From NCBI RefSeq assembly GCF_002994745.2, contig NC_037090.1, positions 14,620,001-14,684,000 of the forward strand: a stretch of DNA of 64,000 nucleotides. The letters run 5' to 3'. Shown in pieces: positions 23,514 to 39,163 of this stretch. Under the pieces are notes generated by a model. That model saw only the letters and a list, made by a program, of their open reading frames with translations, had not been told where the DNA came from and did not search any database. Origin of the DNA: Rosa chinensis. Lineage: Eukaryota > Streptophyta > Magnoliopsida > Rosales > Rosaceae. Made by a program: the position numbers and the translations under genes. Positions within the stretch are counted from its first letter, which is position 1. Every line of letters begins with the position of its first letter.

Positions 23514-25370
23514 TTACTCTTCCATTTTATCTCCAGCTTCCACCACTTCCACTCTCTCCTTCAGTGTAGTAACAAGGGTGGAGAGTACTTCTGCAACAAA
23601 ACAGAACAACTCAGAAAGCCTTTCATATGCAGGGACAATCATATATGCCAAGCAAGGAACATGGTATCAGACTGAAACTGCCAAACCCTTGTCTTAGAGT
23701 TAGTTCACTCTTCCATTACACTCGCAAATACTTATTAATAACAATATATGCTGACATATGTAATCGAAAAAGAACATGAAGCTCACATAATATAGCAGCT
23801 TCAAACCAAAATTTAACAACAGACATGAGTTTTCCTATATGAGAGACATGACAAATGAAGCAAGCTTTATGATATAAAAGTGAAGTTCAACATCGTCTCA
23901 GCAAACAATGTGTGGCCGAATGATAGAAAACAAAGTGTCAAAAGAGGAATGCTTACCAGTCTTCTTGCTGAAAGTATATTCCTTGGGAGTAACATATGTG
24001 CGGGGATTAGGCTGAAGGTGGTTTCGGAGATATTCTTTGCTTCCCTGAACCGGCACAAATATATGAAATAGATTTCATTAGTACAAAATCAACACTCTCT
24101 TTTGTTTTCCAGAAGACAGTGGATACTGGTGAGACAAAAACATACCTTGGTTATAACACAAATGTCAACATTGCTACCACTTCCAAGGTCATTGAAGATT
24201 CCCGCACAAATAGCTTCTGTCACCAATTGTACACCTTCATCTCTCTGCATCGAAGTAGGTAAAAAAATGCGCAGAATACGTCATTGCCTTTTTTCTAAAC
24301 CAAAGATATCATGAACTAGCTTTTCCAGACTGTGATTTCAAAAACACTTACTGTTAACCCCTCCTTGTACTTGGACTCAAATATTGCCATCGCAGCCAGT
24401 GAGCCAGAGCCCATAGTAGCATAAGGAAGTGTGTCAGTAGATCCATGAGGATATATCTGCAATATTAAGATGGCAAAAGTGCTGGGCATCACATTATTAT
24501 GCAAGCCAATAAAAAAGAACAGAAAGAAGTGTCATCCCATTCAACTGTTTGAAGCAGGGAAAACTTACAGTGTGCAAATGAGGGCCAGTGAAATCAACAC
24601 CACCCAGCACCAATGCAGCTGAGACATGACCTTGGTAACTAAACAATATATGTTGGAGTGAGAATTAAGTTGTGCTTATAATGAGGGAATATATACCTAA
24701 AAGAGCTAATAGATGCATGCAGTAGTTGAAAGAGATTAAACACTACCTGAAAAGATGTCTTTTGAGATAGGTGAGGGCAGTCACAACCCTTGACTCCCTG
24801 CCGGTATGGTAACGGTGCAACTGCAGCTGTGCGCTTACCATATCTACAAAATCAAAATCAGTAGAGCAGATTAAGTATGATAGTGGAATGGTGCAGAAAT
24901 AACATTGAAAACTAGGCATGTGGCGCTACACGGTTGCATGCAAGCATCACATCAAAGACCAACAATCCTAACATTATACCTGTAACTGCCTCAGTGTCAG
25001 CAGCAGTTCCCGCACCACAGCAATAAATATTGGGCGCCAAGTAATGGATCTTCTCGCAGTTCTTATCAGCTACAATGGGTCCTTCAGTGGCCCTTGTATC
25101 TGCTCCCAGGACTACACCATCCTGAGAAAAAAGAATCACAAATTTCAAGCAATGTCTCGTAAAAACACACAACCAAAAAACGCCGACAAAAATCTTTCTA
25201 TTAAAAGGAGCTGAACTTAACCGTACCTGATAAATCAAACCCACAATGGTGGTTCCGGTCTTTCTAAAAGGAGGTAGCTGAACCCCGTCCTTCGCCAGCA
25301 TCGCATTTCGCTTACAGAGATCAAAGCTAAACCCACCCTTGGCAGGAACATCCATGGCTAACTTGGACAT
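23514..25370 (-). CDS. PBB: 20S proteasome subunit beta type-7 (beta-2)
   Basis: This is the trypsin-like catalytic beta-2 subunit of the 20S core particle. Eight exons read on the minus strand: 25370-25227, 25121-24980, 24843-24747, 24638-24569, 24456-24352, 24244-24146, 24044-23957 and 23590-23514. Together they give 822 nt, 273 residues, the usual PBB length. A 39-residue propeptide ([18 protein letters not shown]...) ends in TG, and mature Thr40 begins [20 protein letters not shown] with the active-site Asp and the neighbouring Lys ([10 protein letters not shown]). [32 protein letters not shown] and the ending EAGDKMEE are present. No lesions were seen. Arabidopsis has two near-identical copies (PBB1, PBB2), so no number is assigned. 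Confidence 0.95.
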
Positions 25371-25680
25371 CTTACGATTTCAACTAAACCTGCACACCAA
25401 TTCTTCAAATCAAAATTCCAACTATAGAACACACACACCGTCCCCATTCCCCAATGCTTTCCTCAATTCCATACACACATACAAAATTACCAGCAATAAT
25501 TCAAAATCAATTAACTTAGACATCTTATAATTTCAACTCAACCTGCAACTCAATTTTTCAAATCAAAATCCAAAACCCTAGAAACACACACACTCCACCC
25601 CCAATTTCTCTATATGCTTTCAATTTCTTCAAGTAAAAATTACCAGCAACAACTCAAAACCCTAGATTTCAGTAATTACT
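25358..25680. repeat. Tandem duplication of the PBB leader
   Basis: The ~155-base segment gacatcttacgatttcaact...aaaattaccagcaa around the PBB start (25364-25510) is repeated, diverged, at 25518-25660 (gacatcttataatttcaact...). The outer copy keeps the start codon context, so a second ATGTCTAAGTT lies on the minus strand near 25522. From it, a 33-35-codon frame (MSKLIDFELLLVILYVCM...) ends before the real start. Confidence 0.75.
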
Positions 25681-26001
25681 AATTTGCCACGCAAAGTAAC
25701 GAAACAATTCCGATCGGCGAGTATATACAGTGGATGCCGGAAGTTAGCTTTCGTCGCCGACGAGGTGTGGTTCGGATCGGAGACGAGAATCTCTCAGCTT
25801 CAGACAATGAGAGAGAAGCAGAGTGAAGCTCTAAGGTATAAGACTTGAGAAAGAGAAATCCTTCAGAAAGCGACGACGTTTTGGTTGGAGGAATTCTTTG
25901 GGCTTTTTCAGTTGGGCCGAGAGTAGGATTGTAGTGTGGCCCAACCCAAATTTTACTTTCAAGAAAATCTCAGATATTTTCGAATTTTCACAACAAATAC
26001 A
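25681..26001. promoter_or_regulatory. Probable PBB promoter
   Basis: This segment lies between the duplicated leader and the Pack-MULE. It contains no coding frame of note. GC-richer words (ccgatcggcgag, gtcgccgacgagg) near 25710-25770 fit a proximal promoter or leader for the minus-strand gene. Confidence 0.35.
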
Positions 26002-26363
26002 GAGAAAATATTTCAAACAGTACATGAACTTAGGCCGACTCCTAACTTCAGTACCCGACTATGCAAAACTATGACTTTGGTACCTCAAGTTTGAAGCCTG
26101 ACCCAAGAACGGTACACGCCGTTCATAACAGTGTTAAGAGCCCAGCCACGTGGCAATACCTGAAGGGTAATTGGGTCATTTCGTTACCCATCTATCTCCT
26201 TCACCTATTCTCTGCGCAACCACCCATCTACCTCACCACACCCATTTTCTTCCTTCACAAAAACAGCAGCCAATCAACCTCTTCCTCACTCTCATTCTCT
26301 CTAGCTTCGAACACACCACCACCTCCTCATTCCTCACTCAGATTTCATCAATTCCTCATCCTC

Positions 26364-26540
26364 ATGCCGTACCAAGTGCTGATCACTCCCTCCAACGACC
26401 TCGAAACAGTCGGCCGCTACGACTTCGAAACCAAACTCAGGTCCACAATGATGCACGATTTCGCCATCACAGAAAACTTAGTCATGATTCCCAACTAGCA
26501 GGTGGTGTTCAAGCTTCAGGAGATGATCACCAATCTACGA
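26364..26540 (+). pseudogene. Captured NCED (9-cis-epoxycarotenoid dioxygenase) fragment
   Basis: The frame reads [20 protein letters not shown] and then [18 protein letters not shown], a TAG, and QVVFKLQEMI. These match, as recalled, two conserved stretches of plant NCED enzymes (the 'LPYxVxxTPSGDLxTVGRYDF' and '[24 protein letters not shown]' blocks; the histidine of MHDF is an iron ligand in the family). In a full enzyme they are separated by about 60 residues. Here they are joined at STM, a short repeat present on both sides of the missing part, so the deletion probably used microhomology. A premature stop follows. This is a captured scrap and encodes no enzyme. Confidence 0.8.
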
Positions 26541-26775
26541 TAAGAACAAGAAATCCAGGTTCGGAATTCTGATGGCCAATAGAAAACCCAGACCTTGTTG
26601 GGCGGGAGTGCAGAGGAGGGAGGGGATGACTAGCCTGAATTGGGTGGAATTTACAGAGAATAAGAGAAGTGAAAAGCAGAGAATTTGGTTTATGGGTTCT
26701 GAGAAATTGGTAATGGTTTGGTTTGAGAATTGGGGGAAAAGTTGATGGGCATAGAGATATGGATGTGGTAGCCAT
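26530..26775 (-). pseudogene. Transit-peptide-like frame inside the Pack-MULE
   Basis: A minus-strand frame begins MATTSISLCPSTFPPILKPN, rich in Ser/Thr/Pro and lacking acidic residues, which is the composition of a chloroplast transit peptide. It runs without recognisable domain to 26527. It may be a second captured gene start in opposite orientation to the NCED piece. The source gene is not recognised. A (CT)n run lies just upstream at 26791-26812. Confidence 0.35.
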
Positions 26776-27727
26776 TCCCATTTGCCACCACTCTCTCTCT
26801 CTCTCTCTCTCTAGCCTCTGTAATGGAACGGCCTTGTTGATCCTCGTACTCAACAACAACCACCTCTGGTTCTGTTGATCTGGGCTCGGAGACAAATTCC
26901 CGCGTTGACTAGTGAAGTCACAATGAGGAGCAAAACGACAACATTCATCATCTCTCTCCTTAATTTCTTCTCCCTGTAATTTCTCTACTAGAAGTCTGAG
27001 AGTAATCTGAACTTCGGCGATCAATGAAGATTGGAGAGGTACAATTGTAGAACGGTGTTGTTGATGTAAAAAAAACAAAGGTCTTATAATTTTTTTTTTA
27101 ATTAAGGAGGAAGGTGAGCAACTTGTAGAGAAGCTGAAAGCTCTTGGAGCGAAAGTTGTTCTTTAGTGAAATAAAATACATGATCCGTATGTAATCCACT
27201 ACGAGAAATTTGTGAGATTGGTTCATGTTTCTGGGGAAACTGGGAAACACCAGGCCAACAGCTTTCTGGAATTTTATCAATCCAAATGAAACACATATAA
27301 GGTTTTCTCCAATTGTTTTAAGTTGAGAAATTTGCTCAAGATTGATTTCTTATTGTATTGATATCTGAGCTGTTATGATAAAGCTGCGATTTGTTTAAGA
27401 TTCCCATGGATGAACTCTTTCCATGATTCTTATTCCCTTGTTTAGATTTTGAAGGGGATGAAGTTTTTCATTATTAATTTCAATTTAATAGGCACATTAT
27501 TAAAAAAAAAATTAATTAAGTTAAAAAAAAAAAAAAGAGTTGGACCGAATTACCCCTCAAAATATGCCACGTGGTTAGCTAGTTAACGCAGTCATGGACG
27601 GCGTGTACCGTTCTTGGGTCGGGCTTCAAACTTGGGGAACCAAAGTAATAGTTTTGCATAGTCGGGTACTGAAGTTAGGAGTCGGCCTAAGTTCGGGTAC
27701 TGTTTGAAATATTTTCTCACAAATACA

Positions 27728-28122
27728 AGTGATTTACTAGAATGTCTTAAAAGTTAACGTTTTAGGGATAATCTTCGGTCGTTATCTTTTTGGATTTTTT
27801 TAATAAATGTAACACCCTTGACTTTAGTTTCAACACACTACAACATATTGTTTCAAAAATTGAAATGATTTCGTTTATCACACACTTTAAATGTGTCAAT
27901 TGACTTAATGAAACACCTTATGGTTTAAGGCACCTTCCACACTACCGGAACCACAAATATGGGACTTGAGTTTGCATCAATGTGCTGTTGCGATCAGATG
28001 ATTTGGGTCTTTCGGCTGAGCATTTTGTATGTTTTATCTTTATTTTATATTTTATTTATTTATTTTTAAATCAATAAAGGATTATGTGATATTAGCTCAT
28101 TGGGTAAACATACTATATAATA
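27728..28122. other. AT-rich intergenic, no gene seen
   Basis: No coding frame or terminal repeats are supported here. Confidence 0.4.
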
Positions 28123-28299
28123 CAGGTTTACTCACCTAAGGAACAGTTGTAAGAGACTGTGAGGGATAGATGCATCTCAACCACATGTATTAAAAAGCAT
28201 AAATTATAACACCTTAAAACTGTGCATTTATTTTCAGCCGTCAAATTCACTTGTCCCTCACAGTCCCTTAAAAACAGTCCCTTAGGTGAGTAGACCTTT
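28123..28299. mobile_element. 177-bp MITE
   Basis: The arms AGGTTTACTCACCTAAGGAA and, reversed, AGGTCTACTCACCTAAGGGA continue into matching agactgtgaggga words. Flanks TATATAATA (28114-28122) and TATACAATA (28300-28308) agree at 8 of 9 bases, suggesting a MULE-like 9-bp duplication that has since diverged. Confidence 0.7.
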
Positions 28300-28776
28300 T
28301 ATACAATATTACGAATTATGAGAGGATTGTGAATATTAAAAGTAGTTTTTGTTTTGATTTGATGAACTGGTGAAGTCATATATGTGTGTGTGTCATGTAT
28401 CTATCAAAATGATAGTGAAGTTCCGAAATTTATTTAAACGTGAAGGCAAGAAGTTTGAATTTGTTCATGAAATGAAACTCAGACTAATTAAACGTTGCAT
28501 AAAGATAGTATTTGAATGAAAAAGGCCATAATTCACATCATATATAGTACACGTGCTTTGTGCTTAGATCTATATATCTTTGCTCCATCAAAATTGAAAA
28601 GGATCAAACATTATATACAAGATATTATTTCTATCTAGCCTATTTGCATTCCTTAAAGGCTCAATTTCATCTCCCTGTAGATCGAGTCACTTCTGGCCGC
28701 CGCAGGTTCAATCTCTATCAATAAACCTCTTCGGAATTCGACATAGGGGTAAGTAAGAGGGCACTCGTCTGATTTT
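28300..28776. other. Intergenic, no gene seen
   Basis: AT-rich sequence ends in ~130 bases of GC-richer sequence (ggccgccgcaggttcaatctc) just before copy B. Its origin is not recognised. Confidence 0.35.
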
Positions 28777-29394
28777 TGACTAGGGAGTTGTACAAAAAGA
28801 AGATGGGGGGAATTCAGATGGATGGATTGCGCTTTAAACATTTCCTTACAAAGCTGTGTACAGTATGCTCTTGATCACTACAAATTTATCCTTTTTGGTG
28901 GAATGAAAAATAGTTTTTTTTTTTTTTTGTTTACAGTTTCCAGTTAGTTTAGCATCAATGCTGCTGCTCTGAACTTTTTAGCACAAGATGCACGTTCACA
29001 TTTGTTACTCTTGGATTCGGTTAGGTTAGTGTTAATCTGGTCATGGCATGATGAAAATATACCTCACCTTTTCTAGGTTGTGAAAAAAGGAAAAAGAAAA
29101 AAAAGGGAAAAAAAAAAAAACATTGTTGCTGTCCTTTGTATTGTGCTTTTCTTTTGCATGAAAACTAAACTAATGCATATAAAAAGCATTTCCGCATAAT
29201 TTTAGCGGTCATGCTTTCACGCCTATCTAAAATAAATAAGTACGATGAGAATACCAAATAAATAGATGATGAGAGTACCAAATAAATGCAATGAGAAATT
29301 CGATTAAGGTATAATATACGAAATTATGTCCGTTTTTTATTGTTTCATTTAAGAATGAGATATTGGAAAAAATTAAGCAATGAGAAACTACTAG
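28777..29394. repeat. Direct repeat copy B (UPL4 3' flank)
   Basis: This block matches 21064-21664 end to end: tgactagggagttgtac at the start, gagaaactactag at the end, with longer T and A runs and scattered substitutions. It has no UPL4 coding sequence. Confidence 0.9.
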
Positions 29395-29534
29395 CCTTGA
29401 ATACCTTTTTCTCTAATTTTTGTTGCCATGTATAGAGTAAAGTCTCTTTCCTCTAATTTTGCTTGTTGGACGATCCTCTTTGATTGCAAAATGAAAAATA
29501 AAAACAAGAGATATTGTTACATTTTTTTTTTTTG

Positions 29535-30570
29535 CAGGAAAACTAAACTTATGCATAGATTTAGTTGTCATTCTGTCATGCCCCTTCAAAAGAAATGAAA
29601 TAAACGTCATCAGAATTTCAAATATGTGATGAGAATTATGAATTTAACTGAGGCATTATTATATAATAACCAAGGTTCGAAAAATCGCTAGGCGCTAGTC
29701 GGGCGGTGGGTAGGGGACTAGCGCCTAGACGCCTAGGCAGGTGTCTAGGCGGAATTGTATTTTTTAATTTTTATTTTATTTTTATGTCATTTCTTCACAT
29801 AATTAGGAATATAAAAAGACTTAAAATTTTTCAAAACAAAAATTACTTAAAGAATATATAGCCCAAGTGTTACTATGTTACTGCATAACTTTATCCCACC
29901 TTCCCACGTGCCTCAGGCAATCTTGACGGATAGAGTGATAGATTCATTCCACGTGCCCTAATCCTCAAAGTAACATTTTTGAAACTCCACCGACTCAGAT
30001 CTTTTCTCTGTGTTTCATTCTTATTTGCAAAAACAATGGGCAACTCTGACGATCTGACATCTCCCCACAACAACGCCATCGACCTCCTCAAAGCCTTCAA
30101 GGTGTTCGGCTACGACGTTGTCATCAACATGCTCCACGGACCTCACCAAGCCTTTCCTTCAAGTTGAGGAGGGGGACCTCCGACCCTGCCACCAGCGACG
30201 CCACCATCGTTCGTCAAGCTTTCACCGCTGCTGATCTCAGTAGCGTCACCAAAGTCTCTGCTCCCGAACCCCTTCCCAGATCGCCAATTCAAACGACTCG
30301 ACTCTACAATTTTCAACTCGATACCGCCCAGCCCCTACCCATCTACCCGCCCAAGCACCCAGGCCGCTTTGGCGGCTGCCCAAGCCCAGCCCGCCCAATT
30401 CCGCCTATTTGCCATTAATCGAGTCGGAGAGCTGCCGCCCAGCGCCTAGGCGGCTTGGGCGGCCGAGTTTTAGAACACTGATAATAACTAACAATAATTG
30501 AAATTTTCTCTTTTTTATTTGAGAATGAGAATTAAGCAATGAGAAACTACTAGCTCTAAATACATTTTCC
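29535..30570. repeat. Degenerate third copy of the repeat end, split by a hAT-like element
   Basis: At 29537-29662 gcaggaaaactaaacttatgc...gatgagaattatgaatttaac resembles 29155-29330. At 30520-30560 gagaatgagaattaagcaatgagaaactactag resembles the end of copies A and B. The two halves flank the element at 29671-30480, so the insertion came after this third copy arose. Confidence 0.55.
29671..30480. mobile_element. hAT-like element with GC-rich interior
   Basis: Perfect 8-bp duplications ATAATAAC flank it (29663-29670 and 30481-30488). The ends are CAAGGTTCGAAAA and, reversed, CAGTGTTCTAAAA. Next to the ends are stacks of gcgcctagg / cctaggcgg words. The interior 30035-30420 is distinctly GC-richer than its surroundings and contains a frame MGNSDDLTSPHNNAIDLLKA, followed in another phase by RGTSDPATSDATIV. 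It looks like captured genic DNA, but I do not recognise the source. Confidence 0.75.
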
Positions 30571-31395
30571 TCTTATGTTTAGTTTACTGCATTTTTGTAG
30601 CTGTGTATATAGCAAAGAAACTTGAGAGATCAAAACGGGCACATAAGAATTTGCACAACTGGTGAACTATATTTTGCTTCAATAGACCCATTCTTTTTCT
30701 TACCTAATTCATAGATTCTATTGTCAGCCAAAATGTTATACAAACGATTCAGAATACTAGACTGGATCAATCTATCCTTAGTAATGTTGAGCGATTCAAG
30801 ATAGTAGGGTGGATCAATCTATCCATAATCATGTTGTTACTGATATCAAACAACACGTACATATCCAGTCTTTCCAAAGTTTCAGTTGCTTTTGAACCAA
30901 GATTAACCATTGGAGTAACTCATTCCCTAACTAGCTATGCTTATGAATATGGCATCTAATTGTTTCAAATGTCATTTAGGATGTCCTTGCTCATGTATAT
31001 GCTTTACATATTACTATGCAACTGCAATTTAATCTAAAATGAAAACTGGACAATTTTTTTATCTTCACCATTTAATATCGCAAACAGTGTAAATTAGCTG
31101 TGTGCGTAATTTGAAAGAGAGAGGGGGAAGAAAATCTTTTTTTTTTGCCTTTTCTTTCTACCTCCATAAATATCCTTTTCTTTCCTTAATTGTAAACTGT
31201 TGGTGACTAAATTGAGAAGCAAAACTGCAAGTAGCTTGCACCAAAAGAACTAGAGGATAGAATCCAGTCGACGTAGTAAGCCCCCCTTCCACTCAACACA
31301 AACTCAAACCATCTCCAATTTGATTATCTCCTTCTTCTTCTTCTTCCACAATTACTTAATTAAACCCTCCATTTCTCTTCCCAAATGGACCAACT
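30571..31395. other. Intergenic and HCF152-like gene promoter
   Basis: AT-rich sequence passes into a C-rich leader (aagccccccttccactcaac, cttcttcttcttc) in the last ~120 bases. No other gene is seen. An out-of-frame ATG at 31385 lies 11 bases before the start used. Confidence 0.4.
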
Positions 31396-33624
31396 ATGAA
31401 CCTCAAACCACCTCCACCATCTTCACCATTACCCACCAATTCAAACCATCCACTCCCTCTAACCCACACCCTCACTCTCCACTGGGTCTCTCCCCCTCCT
31501 TATCCCTCCTCCATTTCCAAACCCACGCGCCCATTTCGCCTCCACGCCACCGCCGCCAACCCCGCCAACCCAGCCGCTGACTTAACTCTCACAACCGCCG
31601 CCGACCCACCAATATCTAATGAAGACCAGAAGCTTCTAATCCTCCTCCGCCAGAGAAAAACAGAAGATGCTTGGATTCTCTACACCCAATCCTCCCGCCT
31701 CCCCAATCCCACTTGCCTCAGCCGCTTGCTCTCCCAGCTGTCCTACCAGAACACTCGCACCAGCCTCACGCGCGCCCAGTCCATCATCACGCGCCTCCGC
31801 AATGAGCGCCAGCTCCGCCACCTCGACGCCAACTCCCTCGGCCTCCTCGCCGTCGCCGCCTCCAAGGCCGGCCAGACCCGCTACGCCACCTCCATCGTCA
31901 AGTCCATGCTCCGCTCCGGCTTCCTCCCCCACGTCAAGGCCTGGAGCGCCGTCGTCAGCCGCCTCGCTGCCTCCGGCGACGACGGCCCTTCCGAAGCGCT
32001 CAAGCTCTTCTATTCCGTCACGCGCCGCGTCCGGAGGTTCGCCGAGCCGGAGCTGGTGGCGGACTCGCGGCCGGACACGGCGGCGTTCAATGCCGCGCTG
32101 AATGCTTGTGCTAATTTGGGTGATACAGATAGGTTCTTGAAGCTGTTCGACGAAATGCCTGAGTCAGGTGCCGAGCCGGATGTGCTTACTTATAATGTGA
32201 TGATCAAGCTCTGCGCTAGAGTTGGAAGGAAGGACTTGCTTGTTTTTGTGTTGGAGAGGATTTTGGAGCAGGGGATCACAGTGTGTATGACTACATTGAA
32301 TTCCCTCGTTGCGGCTTATGTTGGTTTCGGAGACTTGGAAACTGCGGAGAGGATGGTTCAGGCAATGAGGGAAGGGAGGAGAGACCTCTGCAAGATTCTA
32401 AGGGAGGCAAATTTGAGGAGTTCGAATTCTAGTGGAAGAGATGGGGATGTGTTTGAGAGGTTGCTTCCGAATTCAGTTACAGCTAGTGAACGTGAGCCGC
32501 CATTGTTGCCAAAAGCGTATACTTCTAACTCGAGGATTTACACTACACTGATGAAGGGTTATATGAATGCTGGGCGTGTTACTGACACGGTTCGGATGCT
32601 AGAGGCACTGAGGCACCAGGATGATAGCTCGAGTCAGCCTGACCATGTGACATATACAACTGTTATTTCTGCATTTGTGAAGGCGGGTTCCATGGACCGT
32701 GCTCGCAGGGTTCTAGCTGAGATGACGAGAGTTGGCGTGCCTGCAAATCGGATAACGTATAACATTCTTCTCAAGGGTTATTGTCAGCAGCTGCAGATAG
32801 ACCAGGCAAAGGAGCTGGTTAGAGAGATGACTGAGGATGCGGGGATTGAGCCTGATGTGGTTTCGTATAACATCTTGATCGATGGGTGCATACAGGTTGA
32901 TGACAGTGCTGGTGCTCTTGCTTTTTTCAATGAAATGAGAGCAAAAGGAATTGCTCCCACCAAGATCAGCTACACCACTTTGATGAAAGCTTTTGCCTTG
33001 TCTGGACAGCCAAAGCTGGCTAACAAGGTATTCGAAGAAATGCTTAACGATCCTCGGGTGAAGGCTGATTTGGTAGCTTGGAACATGTTGGTCGAAGGGT
33101 ATTGCAGACTGGGGTTGGTTGAAGAATCCAAGAAAATCATTCAGAGAATGAAAGAGCATGGGTTTCACCCTGATGTGGCTACTTATGGTAGCCTAGCTAA
33201 TGGTATAGCATTGGCTAGAAAACCAGGAGAGGCACTTTTGCTCTGGAATGAAGTGAAGGACAGATGTACAGCGAAAAAGGAAGGTGAAAAGTCTGATGAT
33301 TCAGATCCTCCAACATTGAAACCTGATGAAGGGCTATTGGATACGTTGGCTGATATTTGTGTTAGGGCTGCTTTCTTTAAGAAGGCTCTGGAAATTGTCG
33401 CTTGTATGGAAGAGAATGGTATTCCTCCGAACAAGACCAAGTTCACTAAAATCTATGTGGAGATGCATTCGAGGATGTTTACTAGTAAGCACGCCTCACA
33501 GGCTAGGCAGGACAGGAGGAGTGAAAGGAAGAGAGCAGCTGAGGCTTTCAAGTTTTGGTTGGGTTTACCCAATTCTTATTATGGGAGTGAATGGAGGTTA
33601 GGATCTTTGGATGGAGATAACTGA
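31396..33624 (+). CDS. HCF152: Chloroplast PPR protein HCF152-like
   Basis: This is a single-exon 742-residue P-class pentatricopeptide repeat protein. The first ~50 residues are rich in Pro/Ser/Thr and nearly free of acids, fitting a chloroplast transit peptide. PPR units then run from about residue 150 to 660, for example DVLTYNVMIKLCARVGRKDL, HVTYTTVISAFVKAGSMDRA, RITYNILLKGYCQQLQIDQA and DVVSYNILIDGCIQVDDSAG. The C-terminus AAEAFKFWLGLPNSYYGSEW is not a PPR and is what I recall from HCF152 (At3g09650, 778 residues), which binds and stabilises the psbH-petB region of the plastid psbB operon transcript. The tail-to-tail neighbour MCM8 and the PWWP gene beyond it repeat the Arabidopsis order. 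The first third is strongly GC-rich. Confidence 0.85.
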   Translation: MNLKPPPPSSPLPTNSNHPLPLTHTLTLHWVSPPPYPSSISKPTRPFRLHATAANPANPAADLTLTTAADPPISNEDQKLLILLRQRKTEDAWILYTQSSRLPNPTCLSRLLSQLSYQNTRTSLTRAQSIITRLRNERQLRHLDANSLGLLAVAASKAGQTRYATSIVKSMLRSGFLPHVKAWSAVVSRLAASGDDGPSEALKLFYSVTRRVRRFAEPELVADSRPDTAAFNAALNACANLGDTDRFLKLFDEMPESGAEPDVLTYNVMIKLCARVGRKDLLVFVLERILEQGITVCMTTLNSLVAAYVGFGDLETAERMVQAMREGRRDLCKILREANLRSSNSSGRDGDVFERLLPNSVTASEREPPLLPKAYTSNSRIYTTLMKGYMNAGRVTDTVRMLEALRHQDDSSSQPDHVTYTTVISAFVKAGSMDRARRVLAEMTRVGVPANRITYNILLKGYCQQLQIDQAKELVREMTEDAGIEPDVVSYNILIDGCIQVDDSAGALAFFNEMRAKGIAPTKISYTTLMKAFALSGQPKLANKVFEEMLNDPRVKADLVAWNMLVEGYCRLGLVEESKKIIQRMKEHGFHPDVATYGSLANGIALARKPGEALLLWNEVKDRCTAKKEGEKSDDSDPPTLKPDEGLLDTLADICVRAAFFKKALEIVACMEENGIPPNKTKFTKIYVEMHSRMFTSKHASQARQDRRSERKRAAEAFKFWLGLPNSYYGSEWRLGSLDGDN

Positions 33625-34192
33625 CTGTTATGCTTCGGATTCAGTTTTGACCACTTGGCATATCACCTGTATACGTTATTACTCAAGAAATAGTTGTAGT
33701 GTATTCACAAAATCTGAGAGAGTGAATCATGGGTATGAACTTTCTCATGTAATTCCAGTGAAGAAAATCACATGTAATATAATCATGTTATCATGTAGGC
33801 AAATTGAAAATGATGTCCTTGTCAAAAGTCTTTTCATATGTGTGGAAACAATGACCTAACATTTAGATGACAATATTATATACAATTGGAACTGTAACAA
33901 ATTATGGCATGAACCCCTAATGTGTTGCTTTCGGGATTAAATTCGGCCAGCACCATTTGTTACAGAAACCGTACCAATACAAAGATATACAAAGTTCAAT
34001 GTGCTATAAATTGCTACCCGAACCTCAGCCTCTTCACCTTGATGATGATTGACTCCTAGAATAAGATGATGATAGTAGCTGAACACAAAAACATGGTTTA
34101 ATATTAATATGCATGATATAGAATTCTTGGCATTTGATATGTGTGGAAATTTTAATATGGAAGCTAGGAGGTCTTAGGATCACAGTTAGGCT
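33625..34192. other. Shared 3' region of HCF152-like gene and MCM8
   Basis: This is a convergent intergenic stretch of 568 bases, AT-rich, holding both 3' UTRs. No additional gene is seen. Confidence 0.5.
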
Positions 34193-39115
<4,923 letters not shown>

Positions 39116-39163
39116 CTCCGATCGAGATTCCGCTTCTGAAGCGCAGGTGTGTTCGTCCCCGGG

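Larger units (their letters stand above)
26002..27718. mobile_element. Pack-MULE with ~175-bp TIRs
   Basis: The left arm (26002-~26175, beginning gagaaaatatttcaaacag) is mirrored closely by the right arm (~27545-27718). Both carry taggccgactcctaacttc, acccaagaacggtacacg and a ccacgtggc block. Perfect 9-bp target duplications ACAAATACA flank it (25993-26001 and 27719-27727). Long arms plus 9-bp duplication are the Mutator-like signature. Inside there is no transposase, but there are pieces of ordinary genes, namely an NCED fragment and a transit-peptide-like frame. It sits ~630 bases upstream of the PBB start. Confidence 0.9.

Noticed and set aside
26061..26572. 133- and 145-codon frames as independent genes
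   Set aside because: They run from the terminal arm of the Pack-MULE into the captured NCED piece, so they are composite and not native genes.
31636..32101. Frames opposite to and out of phase with the PPR gene
   Set aside because: They are products of the GC-rich codon use of the HCF152-like gene, with Ala/Ser/Pro or Gly/Glu-only composition.
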